Source of the DNA: Anaerolineae bacterium
GTDB taxonomy: Bacteria; Chloroflexota; Anaerolineae; Aggregatilineales; Phototrophicaceae
Length of the DNA: 5,172 nt
Direction: 5' to 3'
NCBI GenBank assembly: GCA_025454675.1
Contig: JALONZ010000211.1
Location: forward strand, 1 to 5,172
Shown: in pieces, positions 1-4,989 of the stretch
Numbering within the stretch: the first letter of the stretch is position 1
Layout: the number at the start of each line of letters is the position of its first letter
Made by a program: the position numbers and the translations under genes
Notes under the pieces: model-generated
Database searches by the model: none
The model's input: the letters and a program-made list of their open reading frames with translations, nothing else
What the model was told of the DNA's origin: nothing

Positions 1-233
1 TTTTGGGTCGCAATCGCATCACGCATGGCTTGGGTCAATTCTTGCATGGTCAGCGTATTGACCGCTTTGAGGAGCGCATTTTTATCATCGAAATGTTTAT
101 ATAAGGATGGGGCTTTGATGCCCAACGCCCCTGCTAATTGTGCCATTGTCACGCCCTCATATCCACTCGCTTCAAATAAATCACGGGCAGTCTGGATAAT
201 TTGGTCGTGTGTGACTTGGGTCGGATGTGGCAT
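1..233 (-). CDS. TetR/AcrR-family transcriptional regulator, N-terminal part (runs off the left edge)
   Basis: The 77 visible residues begin MPHPTQVTHDQIIQTARDLF and form a typical TetR DNA-binding domain. Helix 1 is about residues 8-22 (I-x-x-A-R-D-L-F), followed by G-Y-E-G-V-T. The helix-turn-helix spans about 28-48, with the recognition helix in the segment GIKAPSLYKHFDDK. The ligand-binding C-terminal domain lies outside the window, so the inducer cannot be guessed. The ATG at 233 is chosen because an AAAGG motif (243-247) lies 9 nt upstream and the domain starts at the usual distance from it. The gene starts 3 nt after the stop of the DUF4260 gene, so the two are almost certainly co-transcribed. 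TetR proteins usually repress their own unit by binding a palindrome over the promoter. The 17-bp palindrome at 636-652 is the obvious candidate. The family call is secure; the target is inferred. Confidence 0.95.
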   Translation of the reverse strand, partial: MPHPTQVTHDQIIQTARDLFEASGYEGVTMAQLAGALGIKAPSLYKHFDDKNALLKAVNTLTMQELTQAMRDAIATQ

Positions 234-236
234 GAT

Positions 237-608
237 TTATAACCTTTGCAGATGCGAATCTTTGAATTGTGTGGGATATTTTAGCCCATAACCCAGCAAA
301 CGGTCTAATCCGATATGCCCCAACCAAATGAGCGCAAACCCAATCATTGCCTCGGTGTTGGTCAATAACCCAATCAGTGCAATGGCTAACGGAATCGCTT
401 CGGTGTGTCCAATATTATAAATCAGGCTACCGAATTGCGGATTCCGCGCATACCCCACCATGAACACGTCAAATGAGAAAAATAACACGGCGAATACCCA
501 ACCATTCGCCCCTAATTTGGCATATAAGACGCAGGCAGTGATAAAAATCGCACCACCTTCGACATGAAGCATCAATTTTGGTAAGGATGGGGTGTTTTGT
601 GCGGACAT
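237..608 (-). CDS. DUF4260 family small membrane protein
   Basis: A 123-residue hydrophobic protein that matches the DUF4260 family over its whole length. Recognisable family features are the early V-E-G-G (residues 16-19), F-D-x-x-M-x-G-Y (46-53), Y-N-x-G-H-T (64-69), the W-L-G-H-I-G-L-D-R segment (95-103) and the C-terminal signature G-Y-G-L-K-Y-P-T-x-F-K-D-S-H-L (106-120). About four membrane segments are visible, near 14-31, 35-54, 70-84 and 86-102. The conserved His and Asp residues (H68, H98, D102, H119) lie at membrane edges; the molecular function of the family is unknown to me. The ATG at 608 is preferred over the in-frame TTG at 611 because AGGAG (617-621) is 8 nt from the ATG. It is the first gene of a unit with the TetR regulator, so its level is probably set by that regulator in response to an unknown ligand. 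Confidence 0.9.
   Translation of the reverse strand: MSAQNTPSLPKLMLHVEGGAIFITACVLYAKLGANGWVFAVLFFSFDVFMVGYARNPQFGSLIYNIGHTEAIPLAIALIGLLTNTEAMIGFALIWLGHIGLDRLLGYGLKYPTQFKDSHLQRL
243..247 (-). promoter_or_regulatory. Ribosome binding site of the TetR gene, inside the end of the DUF4260 gene
   Basis: AAAGG on the minus strand lies 9 nt before the ATG at 233 and within the last codons of the upstream gene. This supports the ATG at 233 and translation from a shared transcript. Confidence 0.6.
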
Positions 609-616
609 CAAATCAT

Positions 617-621
617 CTCCT
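617..621 (-). promoter_or_regulatory. Ribosome binding site of the DUF4260 gene, inside an inverted-repeat arm
   Basis: AGGAG on the minus strand lies 8 nt before the ATG at 608. It forms the outer end of the left arm (617-626) of the 55-bp dyad. Its perfect complement CTCCT lies in the other arm (667-671), so an RNA carrying both arms could pair the whole site. Confidence 0.75.
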
Positions 622-635
622 GATGGTTAATATTG

Positions 636-652
636 TTAGCTATCATAGCTAA
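636..652. promoter_or_regulatory. Putative TetR-family operator, 17-bp perfect palindrome
   Basis: TTAGCTAT-c-ATAGCTAA has two perfect 8-bp arms around one central base. It begins at the last base of the -10 box and covers the predicted transcription start, the classic position for a repressor that blocks RNA polymerase. Size and symmetry fit a TetR-type operator, and the regulator is encoded in the same unit. That the TetR protein binds here is inference. Confidence 0.75.
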
Positions 653-680
653 TTATATTATCCATCAGGAGGTTTGTCAA
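652..680 (-). promoter_or_regulatory. Consensus sigma-70 promoter of the DUF4260-TetR unit
   Basis: Reading the minus strand, TTGACA (680-675) and TATAAT (657-652) are separated by exactly 17 nt. Both hexamers match the bacterial housekeeping consensus perfectly. The predicted start falls at about 643-645, leaving a leader of about 36 nt before the ATG at 608. A perfect promoter would be very strong if unregulated, which fits a unit held down by a repressor. The -35 box is only 11 nt past the stop of the upstream gene. Confidence 0.88.
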
Positions 681-690
681 GCAATCAAAA

Positions 691-2190
691 TCATGGGGCG
701 TACCATGTGGCATTGATGAAACTGGTACAAAATTCTTCATTGACCTCATTGGAATCCACAAAATTGATGACGGTATCGCGCACAGAAATCAATTCTAGGG
801 TATTGAGGGATTGCACCATCACGGTGAGGGTGGTGGTTTCATCGCGTGTGAATTGCCGTCCTTCTTCATCCCGATAGGGACCGGGCGGTGTAGTCGTTGT
901 AATTTCATACACCCCATCGCCAATTTGGGGGATAAACACTTCTAATGGGAACACACCAGTGGCACGAATCCCGCCATCTAAAAATTCGAGCTGGACGGAT
1001 ACTGTTTCGCCAGAATCATCCACACATTCCATCCCTTCACCTGCTTCCACTTTGGTGATAACCGCGTTATAAACCCCACTCAATGCAGGCACACCACCGA
1101 CTAAGGCTTCAATGGCGGGGGGAATTTCTTCTTCTGGCAAGGTTGGGACGATAATTTGTGTGCCGAAAAACGCGCGTGCCACAGGTAATGCCGACATCGC
1201 TTGGAAATTATATGGGACGGGATAATTAGGCGGCGCAATTGGTGAGCGCCCATCTTCACTCATGGGGATGGTGGCGAATGTGCCTTCTGGGACGGGTTGC
1301 GTCACACCTTGCGCGGTGACATAACCCGTTCCTTCCACAACCGACATTTTCAATTCACCCGGTCCAAAACGCAAATAAGCGGTCGAACCCAAGCTAATTT
1401 GCACCCCATTGGCGGTGAATGTCACCCCACGCGCCCCTTCTGGCGTTTGGATGAGCAATCCGCTATCAGGCGCTTCGGCACAGGGTTTATCACCGACACC
1501 GGTTTGGAAATAAAAGGATTGCATGGGTGTGGGGGGGGGTGGCGCATCATCATCCACCACAGGCAGGTCAATCACCATACTTCTATCACGCAGGATTTCA
1601 GATGCCACCCATGCGCCACCCATGCCATATCGAATCCGCGCCCAAATACCACTTTCATCGCGCCCATAAGCGACTACAACCGTACTCGCATCAATCGCGC
1701 CAATGACATTATCATTATTCTGGCTATTGGGTGTAGACCGTACCCGTCCGCGTGTGGTGACGGCAGTATCGAGCAAATCACCCGTTTCGGTGGCATTTTC
1801 CAATGAGACATCACCAAAGATGAGGAAAGTGACATTTTGACCGGGGAGTGTATCGGGCAAATTGGCTTGCATTTGCATCAGCGCCACGCCCCAAGTGCCA
1901 TTATCCGTATCCATTGGCGCAAGGGTGAGTGTGCCTAAGTCATTCAACGAAACAACATCACCGACTTGCTCAAAGATAAAATCTTCCTCACCATCCAACG
2001 GTGTGGCTTCACCCATAAAATTGGCATAACACAGGGTGTTGCGACCTTTATCTAAACAAAAATTTTCGGCAGAATCGAGGGCGGCGGCGACAATATCAGG
2101 GCAGACCCCGCTTTGTGCCAAAATTTGTGCAGGTGCAATGATGAACACCAAACACATGGCAATCATTTTGGTGATACGCATGATTTTCAT
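691..2190 (-). CDS. Secreted protein with SH3b-like and FecR-like domains
   Basis: This 499-residue protein starts with a signal peptide (M-K-I-M-R-I-T-K, hydrophobic core about 9-22, likely cleavage after ILA at about residue 25), so it is probably exported. Residues 26-145 are an unrecognised N-terminal region with C30, C45 and C54. Residues 148-201 resemble a bacterial SH3b domain (RVRSTPN..., VIGAIDASTVVVAYGRDESG, then IWARIR and AWVASEIL). An acidic, proline-rich linker (DDDAPPPPTP, 213-222) follows. Residues 243-310 look FecR-like (IQTPEGARG, VQISLGSTAYLRF, VVEGTGYVTAQGV). Residues 368-499 are a beta-rich domain I do not recognise, with C389 and C488. The ATG at 2190 is chosen over an in-frame start near 2310 because GAGG lies 5 nt upstream and the signal peptide begins there. 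The role is probably binding or sensing at the cell surface; the ligand is unknown. There is no anchor or LPXTG motif. Confidence 0.85.
   Translation of the reverse strand: MKIMRITKMIAMCLVFIIAPAQILAQSGVCPDIVAAALDSAENFCLDKGRNTLCYANFMGEATPLDGEEDFIFEQVGDVVSLNDLGTLTLAPMDTDNGTWGVALMQMQANLPDTLPGQNVTFLIFGDVSLENATETGDLLDTAVTTRGRVRSTPNSQNNDNVIGAIDASTVVVAYGRDESGIWARIRYGMGGAWVASEILRDRSMVIDLPVVDDDAPPPPTPMQSFYFQTGVGDKPCAEAPDSGLLIQTPEGARGVTFTANGVQISLGSTAYLRFGPGELKMSVVEGTGYVTAQGVTQPVPEGTFATIPMSEDGRSPIAPPNYPVPYNFQAMSALPVARAFFGTQIIVPTLPEEEIPPAIEALVGGVPALSGVYNAVITKVEAGEGMECVDDSGETVSVQLEFLDGGIRATGVFPLEVFIPQIGDGVYEITTTTPPGPYRDEEGRQFTRDETTTLTVMVQSLNTLELISVRDTVINFVDSNEVNEEFCTSFINATWYAP
1531..1539. repeat. Run of nine G (nine C in the coding strand) within the secreted-protein gene
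   Basis: The run encodes P218-P220 of the linker between the SH3b-like and FecR-like domains, in frame as CCC CCC CCC. It is the longest homopolymer that stands out in the window and a possible slippage site; a one-base change would remove the FecR-like and C-terminal domains. Confidence 0.9.
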
Positions 2191-2195
2191 ACAAA

Positions 2196-2207
2196 CCTCA
2201 TCCTTTT
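2196..2207 (-). promoter_or_regulatory. Ribosome binding site of the secreted SH3b/FecR-like protein gene
   Basis: The minus strand carries AAAGGATGAGG in this stretch. GAGG (2196-2199) is 5 nt from the ATG at 2190 and AAGGA is 11 nt away. This fixes the start at the signal peptide and argues against the 40-codon in-frame extension upstream. Confidence 0.65.
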
Positions 2208-2214
2208 TAATTGT

Positions 2215-2233
2215 TACAATTTGAAATATTGTA
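2215..2233. promoter_or_regulatory. Small inverted repeat over the -10 box and start site
   Basis: TACAAT (2215-2220) and ATTGTA (2228-2233) are perfect inverted repeats separated by 7 bp. One arm is the -10 box itself and the predicted start lies between the arms. This could be an operator, but short AT-rich arms arise easily by chance. Confidence 0.3.
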
Positions 2234-2258
2234 GCACGGATTTTTGTGATAAATTCAA
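2228..2258 (-). promoter_or_regulatory. Probable extended -10 promoter of the secreted SH3b/FecR-like protein gene
   Basis: On the minus strand, TGC-TACAAT (2236-2228) is an extended -10 element (TGn plus five of six consensus bases). A TTGAAT (2258-2253) is a possible -35 box but the spacer is 19 nt, longer than ideal; extended -10 promoters tolerate a weak -35. The predicted start is near 2221, about 30 nt before the ATG at 2190. Confidence 0.6.
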
Positions 2259-2299
2259 GCGGGTTATCATCATCGTATGGCAATCGTATGCTAGAACAC

Positions 2300-2324
2300 A
2301 AAAGGCGCAACAGGTGCGCCCTTT
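2300..2324 (-). terminator. Terminator-like hairpin downstream of the DUF3352 gene
   Basis: In minus-strand RNA, AAAGGGCGCA, a 5-nt loop (CCUGU) and UGCGCCUUUU form a 10-bp stem with a strong GC core and one G-U pair. The 3' side ends in four U followed by GUGUU. It lies about 80 nt past the stop at 2402 and before the promoter of the next gene, so it probably separates the two transcription units. The short U-run makes its strength uncertain. Confidence 0.6.
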
Positions 2325-2345
2325 AATAATTGTGAGGTTAATTCC

Positions 2346-2373
2346 GTAGGGGCTTGCCATGGCAAGCCCCTAC
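2346..2373. repeat. Perfect 28-bp palindrome, probable dispersed intergenic repeat
   Basis: Arms GTAGGGGCTTGCCA and TGGCAAGCCCCTAC meet with no spacer and no mismatch. Palindromes with GTAGGGGC...GCCCCTAC ends are, from memory, widely repeated between genes in filamentous phototrophs such as cyanobacteria and in Chloroflexota. In minus-strand RNA it would make a very stable hairpin 29 nt past the stop at 2402, so it may also protect or end the DUF3352 transcript. Copy number cannot be seen from one window. Confidence 0.8.
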
Positions 2374-2376
2374 ACG

Positions 2377-2395
2377 CCAAAACCGAATATTTTGG
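2377..2395. repeat. Short inverted repeat just after the DUF3352 stop
   Basis: CCAAAA (2377-2382) and TTTTGG (2390-2395) are separated by 7 bp. It is the first of three hairpin-forming elements between 2402 and 2300. Weak alone; it may be part of the 3' end structure of the transcript. Confidence 0.35.
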
Positions 2396-2401
2396 GTAAC
2401 A

Positions 2402-4132
2402 TTACCGACCCAGATTCAAAATTTGAACCGTGCGTGAAATGGTTGTGCCATCTTCAAGCATGGTACTGCTAATCACACCTTCACCCAACACATTAACAAT
2501 CGCTTCAATCAGTTGCCCATTGGGATTATTGCGGTCTTGCGCCACAATCCAACGGGTGAGCGGAATGGCATTGACGGCACTATCATATAAAACAGATGTC
2601 GCATTGGGCAGGATATAGGCTTGTGACAAGGCAAATGCACCACCAGCCCCACCGCGCAAACTCTCGGCAACAGCGCGTTCTGTCCCGATGGCGAATACCG
2701 ATTCGTTGGCGCTAATGACCAGTTGAAATGCGGGTTTGTCGCTCACTTCATACCCATAAATATCTATAAACAACGCATCCGCGCCTTCTAATGTATCTTC
2801 ACGGAAAGCGACACCGCGCACACCCATCGTCCGCAAGGCGAGGGGCAATGCCCGCACCAAATTCCGCATCGATTCCACCGATTGCGCCCCATCGGTCACT
2901 TGGAATACCAACGCGGTATCAATCGGGAAATTCGGGTTATCCAATTCTGGATTGGAGCGCATAAACCACACAAAATCACGGCTCATCCAATTGCCAAAAT
3001 CACGTTCCAACGACATGCCGGTAAAACCCGACACGACTGCATCGGCAACACGACCAAATGCGGCAGTGCCTTGCGCGACCATCTCTTGAATTTCGGCATC
3101 ATATTGCGGATTGAATTCGCTGGCAGACAGATAACGCCACACACTTTCTAGGGTGGTGCGGAAATAATCACCATATTGAACAGGGCTTACACCTTGCAAG
3201 GCGAAAATCGAATCGGCAGGAATGTAAGCCGTAAATTCTGGATTCACCACCAAATTGGGGGGCATTGAAATTCCCAATTGTTCCATCAAGGTCATATTGC
3301 CTGCGGATGAGACACTATCCAAAATCAGGACATTGCCATTTTCAATCTTTCCCGCAACGGCAATCGGTCCCATCATTTGCGCCAGTAATAAATTTTGAGC
3401 GCGAACAAATTTAGGCGTATAATCTGAGCCAGTCATCGCATACGATTGGATGGTGGGAATATCCACATATACCACAAAATTATACGCATCGGCGGGCATG
3501 GCATTCAACGCATCTTCAAACGCATAACTCCCCAGCAAACTGCCACGCACATCAGTTGGTGGGATAAACTTGGATGAATTGGTGATGACCAAATGATTAT
3601 CGGTGACAAGGTACACATCACCATTGGGGTAAAATTCGGGATAGAACGCATCATAAGCATCTGTGGTTTCTAGTGTGCGTTCACCCGCCAAGCCTGCTTC
3701 TAAATAATCTAAAGCCAATGCGCGGTCGGTAATTTTGACCAACAACGCATATTCTACATCATCATTAGAATAGCTATAGTCGGTTAACGAATCGGGTGGC
3801 AACACCCCAAACGCAATATAATCGCCCAACCATGGGGCAACATCATCTTGGAAATCGGTACTCAGCAAGTCTTGAAACAACAAATCCAAGCCATCAGACA
3901 AGGTTATCGCAGACCCAACCGTGCGTTCTTGAACAGCCAAAAACACATCATTCAGCGTGTTTATATAACCGACATCGGTACGAATTGAGAAATAAAATGG
4001 CGTGCTAGAGGGGAAAAAACGGGCGGCATCAACCAGTGTGCTAAATTTTTCCGGTTGAACTTGGGCGCTGGCAGGGGCAAATATCACCAGAGAGAAAACC
4101 ATCGCCACGAGCAACAATAATTTTTTGTGCAT
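2402..4132 (-). CDS. Secreted DUF3352 domain-containing protein
   Basis: This 576-residue protein has a clear signal peptide (M-H-K-K, hydrophobic stretch 5-19, cleavage probably after ASA at residue 23), and the mature part has no membrane segment. It fits the DUF3352 family: an early FPSSTPFYFSI segment (40-50), WLGDYIAFGVLP (101-112), YLVTDNHLVITN (174-185), VYVDIPTI (221-228), IPADSIFALQG (304-314) and SVFAIGTERAVAESL (478-492). The same order of motifs occurs twice, at about 40-230 and 304-530, so the protein looks like a two-fold repeat. The family's function is not known to me. The ATG at 4132 is supported by GAGGTG (4138-4143) 5 nt upstream and by the signal peptide. It is transcribed away from the gene at 4273 and ends before three hairpin elements; no close operon partner is visible. 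Export is well supported, the biological role is not. Confidence 0.88.
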   Translation of the reverse strand: MHKKLLLLVAMVFSLVIFAPASAQVQPEKFSTLVDAARFFPSSTPFYFSIRTDVGYINTLNDVFLAVQERTVGSAITLSDGLDLLFQDLLSTDFQDDVAPWLGDYIAFGVLPPDSLTDYSYSNDDVEYALLVKITDRALALDYLEAGLAGERTLETTDAYDAFYPEFYPNGDVYLVTDNHLVITNSSKFIPPTDVRGSLLGSYAFEDALNAMPADAYNFVVYVDIPTIQSYAMTGSDYTPKFVRAQNLLLAQMMGPIAVAGKIENGNVLILDSVSSAGNMTLMEQLGISMPPNLVVNPEFTAYIPADSIFALQGVSPVQYGDYFRTTLESVWRYLSASEFNPQYDAEIQEMVAQGTAAFGRVADAVVSGFTGMSLERDFGNWMSRDFVWFMRSNPELDNPNFPIDTALVFQVTDGAQSVESMRNLVRALPLALRTMGVRGVAFREDTLEGADALFIDIYGYEVSDKPAFQLVISANESVFAIGTERAVAESLRGGAGGAFALSQAYILPNATSVLYDSAVNAIPLTRWIVAQDRNNPNGQLIEAIVNVLGEGVISSTMLEDGTTISRTVQILNLGR

Positions 4133-4148
4133 TGTATCACCTCATTTT

Positions 4149-4186
4149 TGTAATTTGCGAAAAGCATCACAAATGTGATAATTACA
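4149..4186. promoter_or_regulatory. Nested inverted repeats in the divergent intergenic region
   Basis: An inner repeat ATCACA-aa-TGTGAT (4166-4179) is flanked by outer arms TGTAATT (4149-4155) and AATTACA (4180-4186). The right arms are contiguous, while the left arms are separated by 10 bp. The inner element resembles a small regulator site and lies just upstream of the ribosome binding site of the DUF3352 gene. It could be an operator or a leader hairpin. I found no convincing promoter hexamers for either flanking gene in 4133-4272. Confidence 0.35.
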
Positions 4187-4272
4187 TTTAACCACAGAAA
4201 GATTGCAAAAAGTTCATTTTTTAATCTAAACTTATAGAAAGCGTTAGCCATTCGTAGGATAAGGAGTTCATC

Positions 4273-4950
4273 ATGCCCACCATACCCAATCACGCCATCA
4301 CCGCCACGGTTCATGGTGAAAAATCGCAACAAGGCTTTTATAAAATCCCATTTATCATGACAAACCCCCAACAACAAATTAAAAATGGCACCACAATCAT
4401 CATTCTGGCGCGTGATATGAGCGCCGAGTGGTTAGAAGGGGTGCTGATTGAGGATAATAAACTCATTCACGGTTGGATACAAACCAACGCCACGCGCAAT
4501 TTAATGGCAGACGGCAGAATCATTGCGCCACAAGCCCTACCCCAATCCGATTATGCCTATAACACGCGCCGACAAGTTTATGATGCCTCTCGGTATCAAA
4601 AATCATTGCGCGGGATGGCAGGCATCAAAGTGTATGGGATATTTTTGATGGTATTCACCGTGATTAGCATCATCATTGGTGGTATAGCAGGCGTGTTATT
4701 CATTCAAGATGGGTCTGATTTTACTGGGAAATTGCTCATCGGCATCGGATTGGGCGCGGCAGTTGGGTTTGGGCTTGGCTGGATACCCGCCTTCATCCCG
4801 ATGGCGCGTAATGAGGCATTTCAATTGATGGATAGCCGATTTAAGGCGCTGAATAAATTGCATCGGGAACACAAAGGCGACCCCATTCGCCTAGAATCAC
4901 AGATGGATTTGGAACGGGCAATCTCTAAATCCATGAACGAATTACGATAA
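4273..4950 (+). CDS. Unrecognised membrane protein with SH3-like N-terminal region and two membrane segments
   Basis: I do not recognise the family of this 225-residue protein. Residues 35-72 (NGTTIIILARDMSAEW, then HGWIQT) read like an SH3-type small barrel, with the R-D-x-S-x-x-W pattern also seen in the secreted protein at 691-2190. Two membrane segments follow, about 118-143 and 154-176; the second is glycine-rich (GIGLGAAVGFGLGW). The loop between them is short (QDGSDFTGK). Basic residues before the first segment (RR, K, R, K) and after the second (R, K, K, R) predict that both ends are cytoplasmic. Residues 178-225 are charged and probably helical. There is no signal peptide. The ATG at 4273 follows AAGGAG (4261-4266) at 6 nt. 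The gene is transcribed alone and ends at an intrinsic terminator. It may be a membrane-tethered adaptor, but that is a guess. Confidence 0.85.
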   Translation: MPTIPNHAITATVHGEKSQQGFYKIPFIMTNPQQQIKNGTTIIILARDMSAEWLEGVLIEDNKLIHGWIQTNATRNLMADGRIIAPQALPQSDYAYNTRRQVYDASRYQKSLRGMAGIKVYGIFLMVFTVISIIIGGIAGVLFIQDGSDFTGKLLIGIGLGAAVGFGLGWIPAFIPMARNEAFQLMDSRFKALNKLHREHKGDPIRLESQMDLERAISKSMNELR

Positions 4951-4959
4951 TGCGGATAC

Positions 4960-4989
4960 AGGCAGAGGTAGACTCTGCCTATATTTTTT
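4960..4989 (+). terminator. Rho-independent terminator of the membrane-protein gene
   Basis: AGGCAGAG (4960-4967), a 5-nt loop and CTCTGCCT (4973-4980) form a perfect 8-bp stem 9 nt after the stop at 4950. TAT and six T (4984-4989) follow. The last two T belong to the stop codon of the convergent DUF4926 gene. In the opposite direction the hairpin is followed by GTATCC without a T-run, so termination of that gene here would be less efficient. Confidence 0.88.

Larger units (their letters stand above)
617..671. repeat. 55-bp near-perfect dyad covering start site, operator and ribosome binding site
   Basis: The dyad is centred on base 644 and 24 of 27 symmetric pairs are complementary. There are three blocks: outer arms of 10 (617-626 with 662-671), middle arms of 6 (628-633 with 655-660) and inner arms of 8 (636-643 with 645-652), broken by one and two mismatched pairs. 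The outer right arm lies between the -35 and -10 boxes; the outer left arm holds the ribosome binding site. As DNA it could hold a second operator layer. As RNA it could form a hairpin of about 23 bp, but only in transcripts entering from the upstream gene. Confidence 0.9.

Noticed and set aside
609..611. TTG start one codon before the ATG of the DUF4260 gene
   Set aside because: The ATG at 608 has the better distance (8 nt) from AGGAG and is the stronger start codon.
608..616. Minimal reading frame AUG-AUU-UGA overlapping the DUF4260 start by one base
   Set aside because: The AUG directly abuts the AGGAG, leaving no spacing for initiation; probably accidental.
617..671. The 55-bp dyad as an intrinsic terminator for the upstream gene
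   Set aside because: The stem is long but AT-rich and no T-run follows; it overlaps a perfect promoter and operator, which explain it better.
617..671. The 55-bp dyad as a miniature inverted-repeat transposon
   Set aside because: No target-site duplication flanks it and it is integrated with promoter, operator and ribosome binding site. A genome copy count could reopen this.
667..695. AGGAGG followed by an ATG on the plus strand as a small plus-strand gene
   Set aside because: The AGGAGG is the mirror of the minus-strand site created by the dyad, and the frame from the ATG at 693 stops after seven codons.
1297..1806. 169-codon open frame on the plus strand, antisense to the secreted-protein gene
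   Set aside because: The opposite strand has a signal peptide, recognisable domains and a ribosome binding site; the translated antisense frame has no protein-like features.
2191..2310. In-frame 40-codon extension of the secreted-protein gene upstream of the ATG at 2190
   Set aside because: It would bury the signal peptide, contains the likely promoter, and lacks a good ribosome binding site, whereas GAGG lies 5 nt before the ATG at 2190.
4203..4237. TTGCAA and TTATAG as a promoter for the membrane-protein gene
   Set aside because: The spacer is 23 nt, too long for a sigma-70 promoter; no better pair was found.
4084..4377. 97-codon minus-strand frame covering the divergent intergenic region
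   Set aside because: It overlaps the starts of two well-supported genes and has no recognisable domain or good ribosome binding site.
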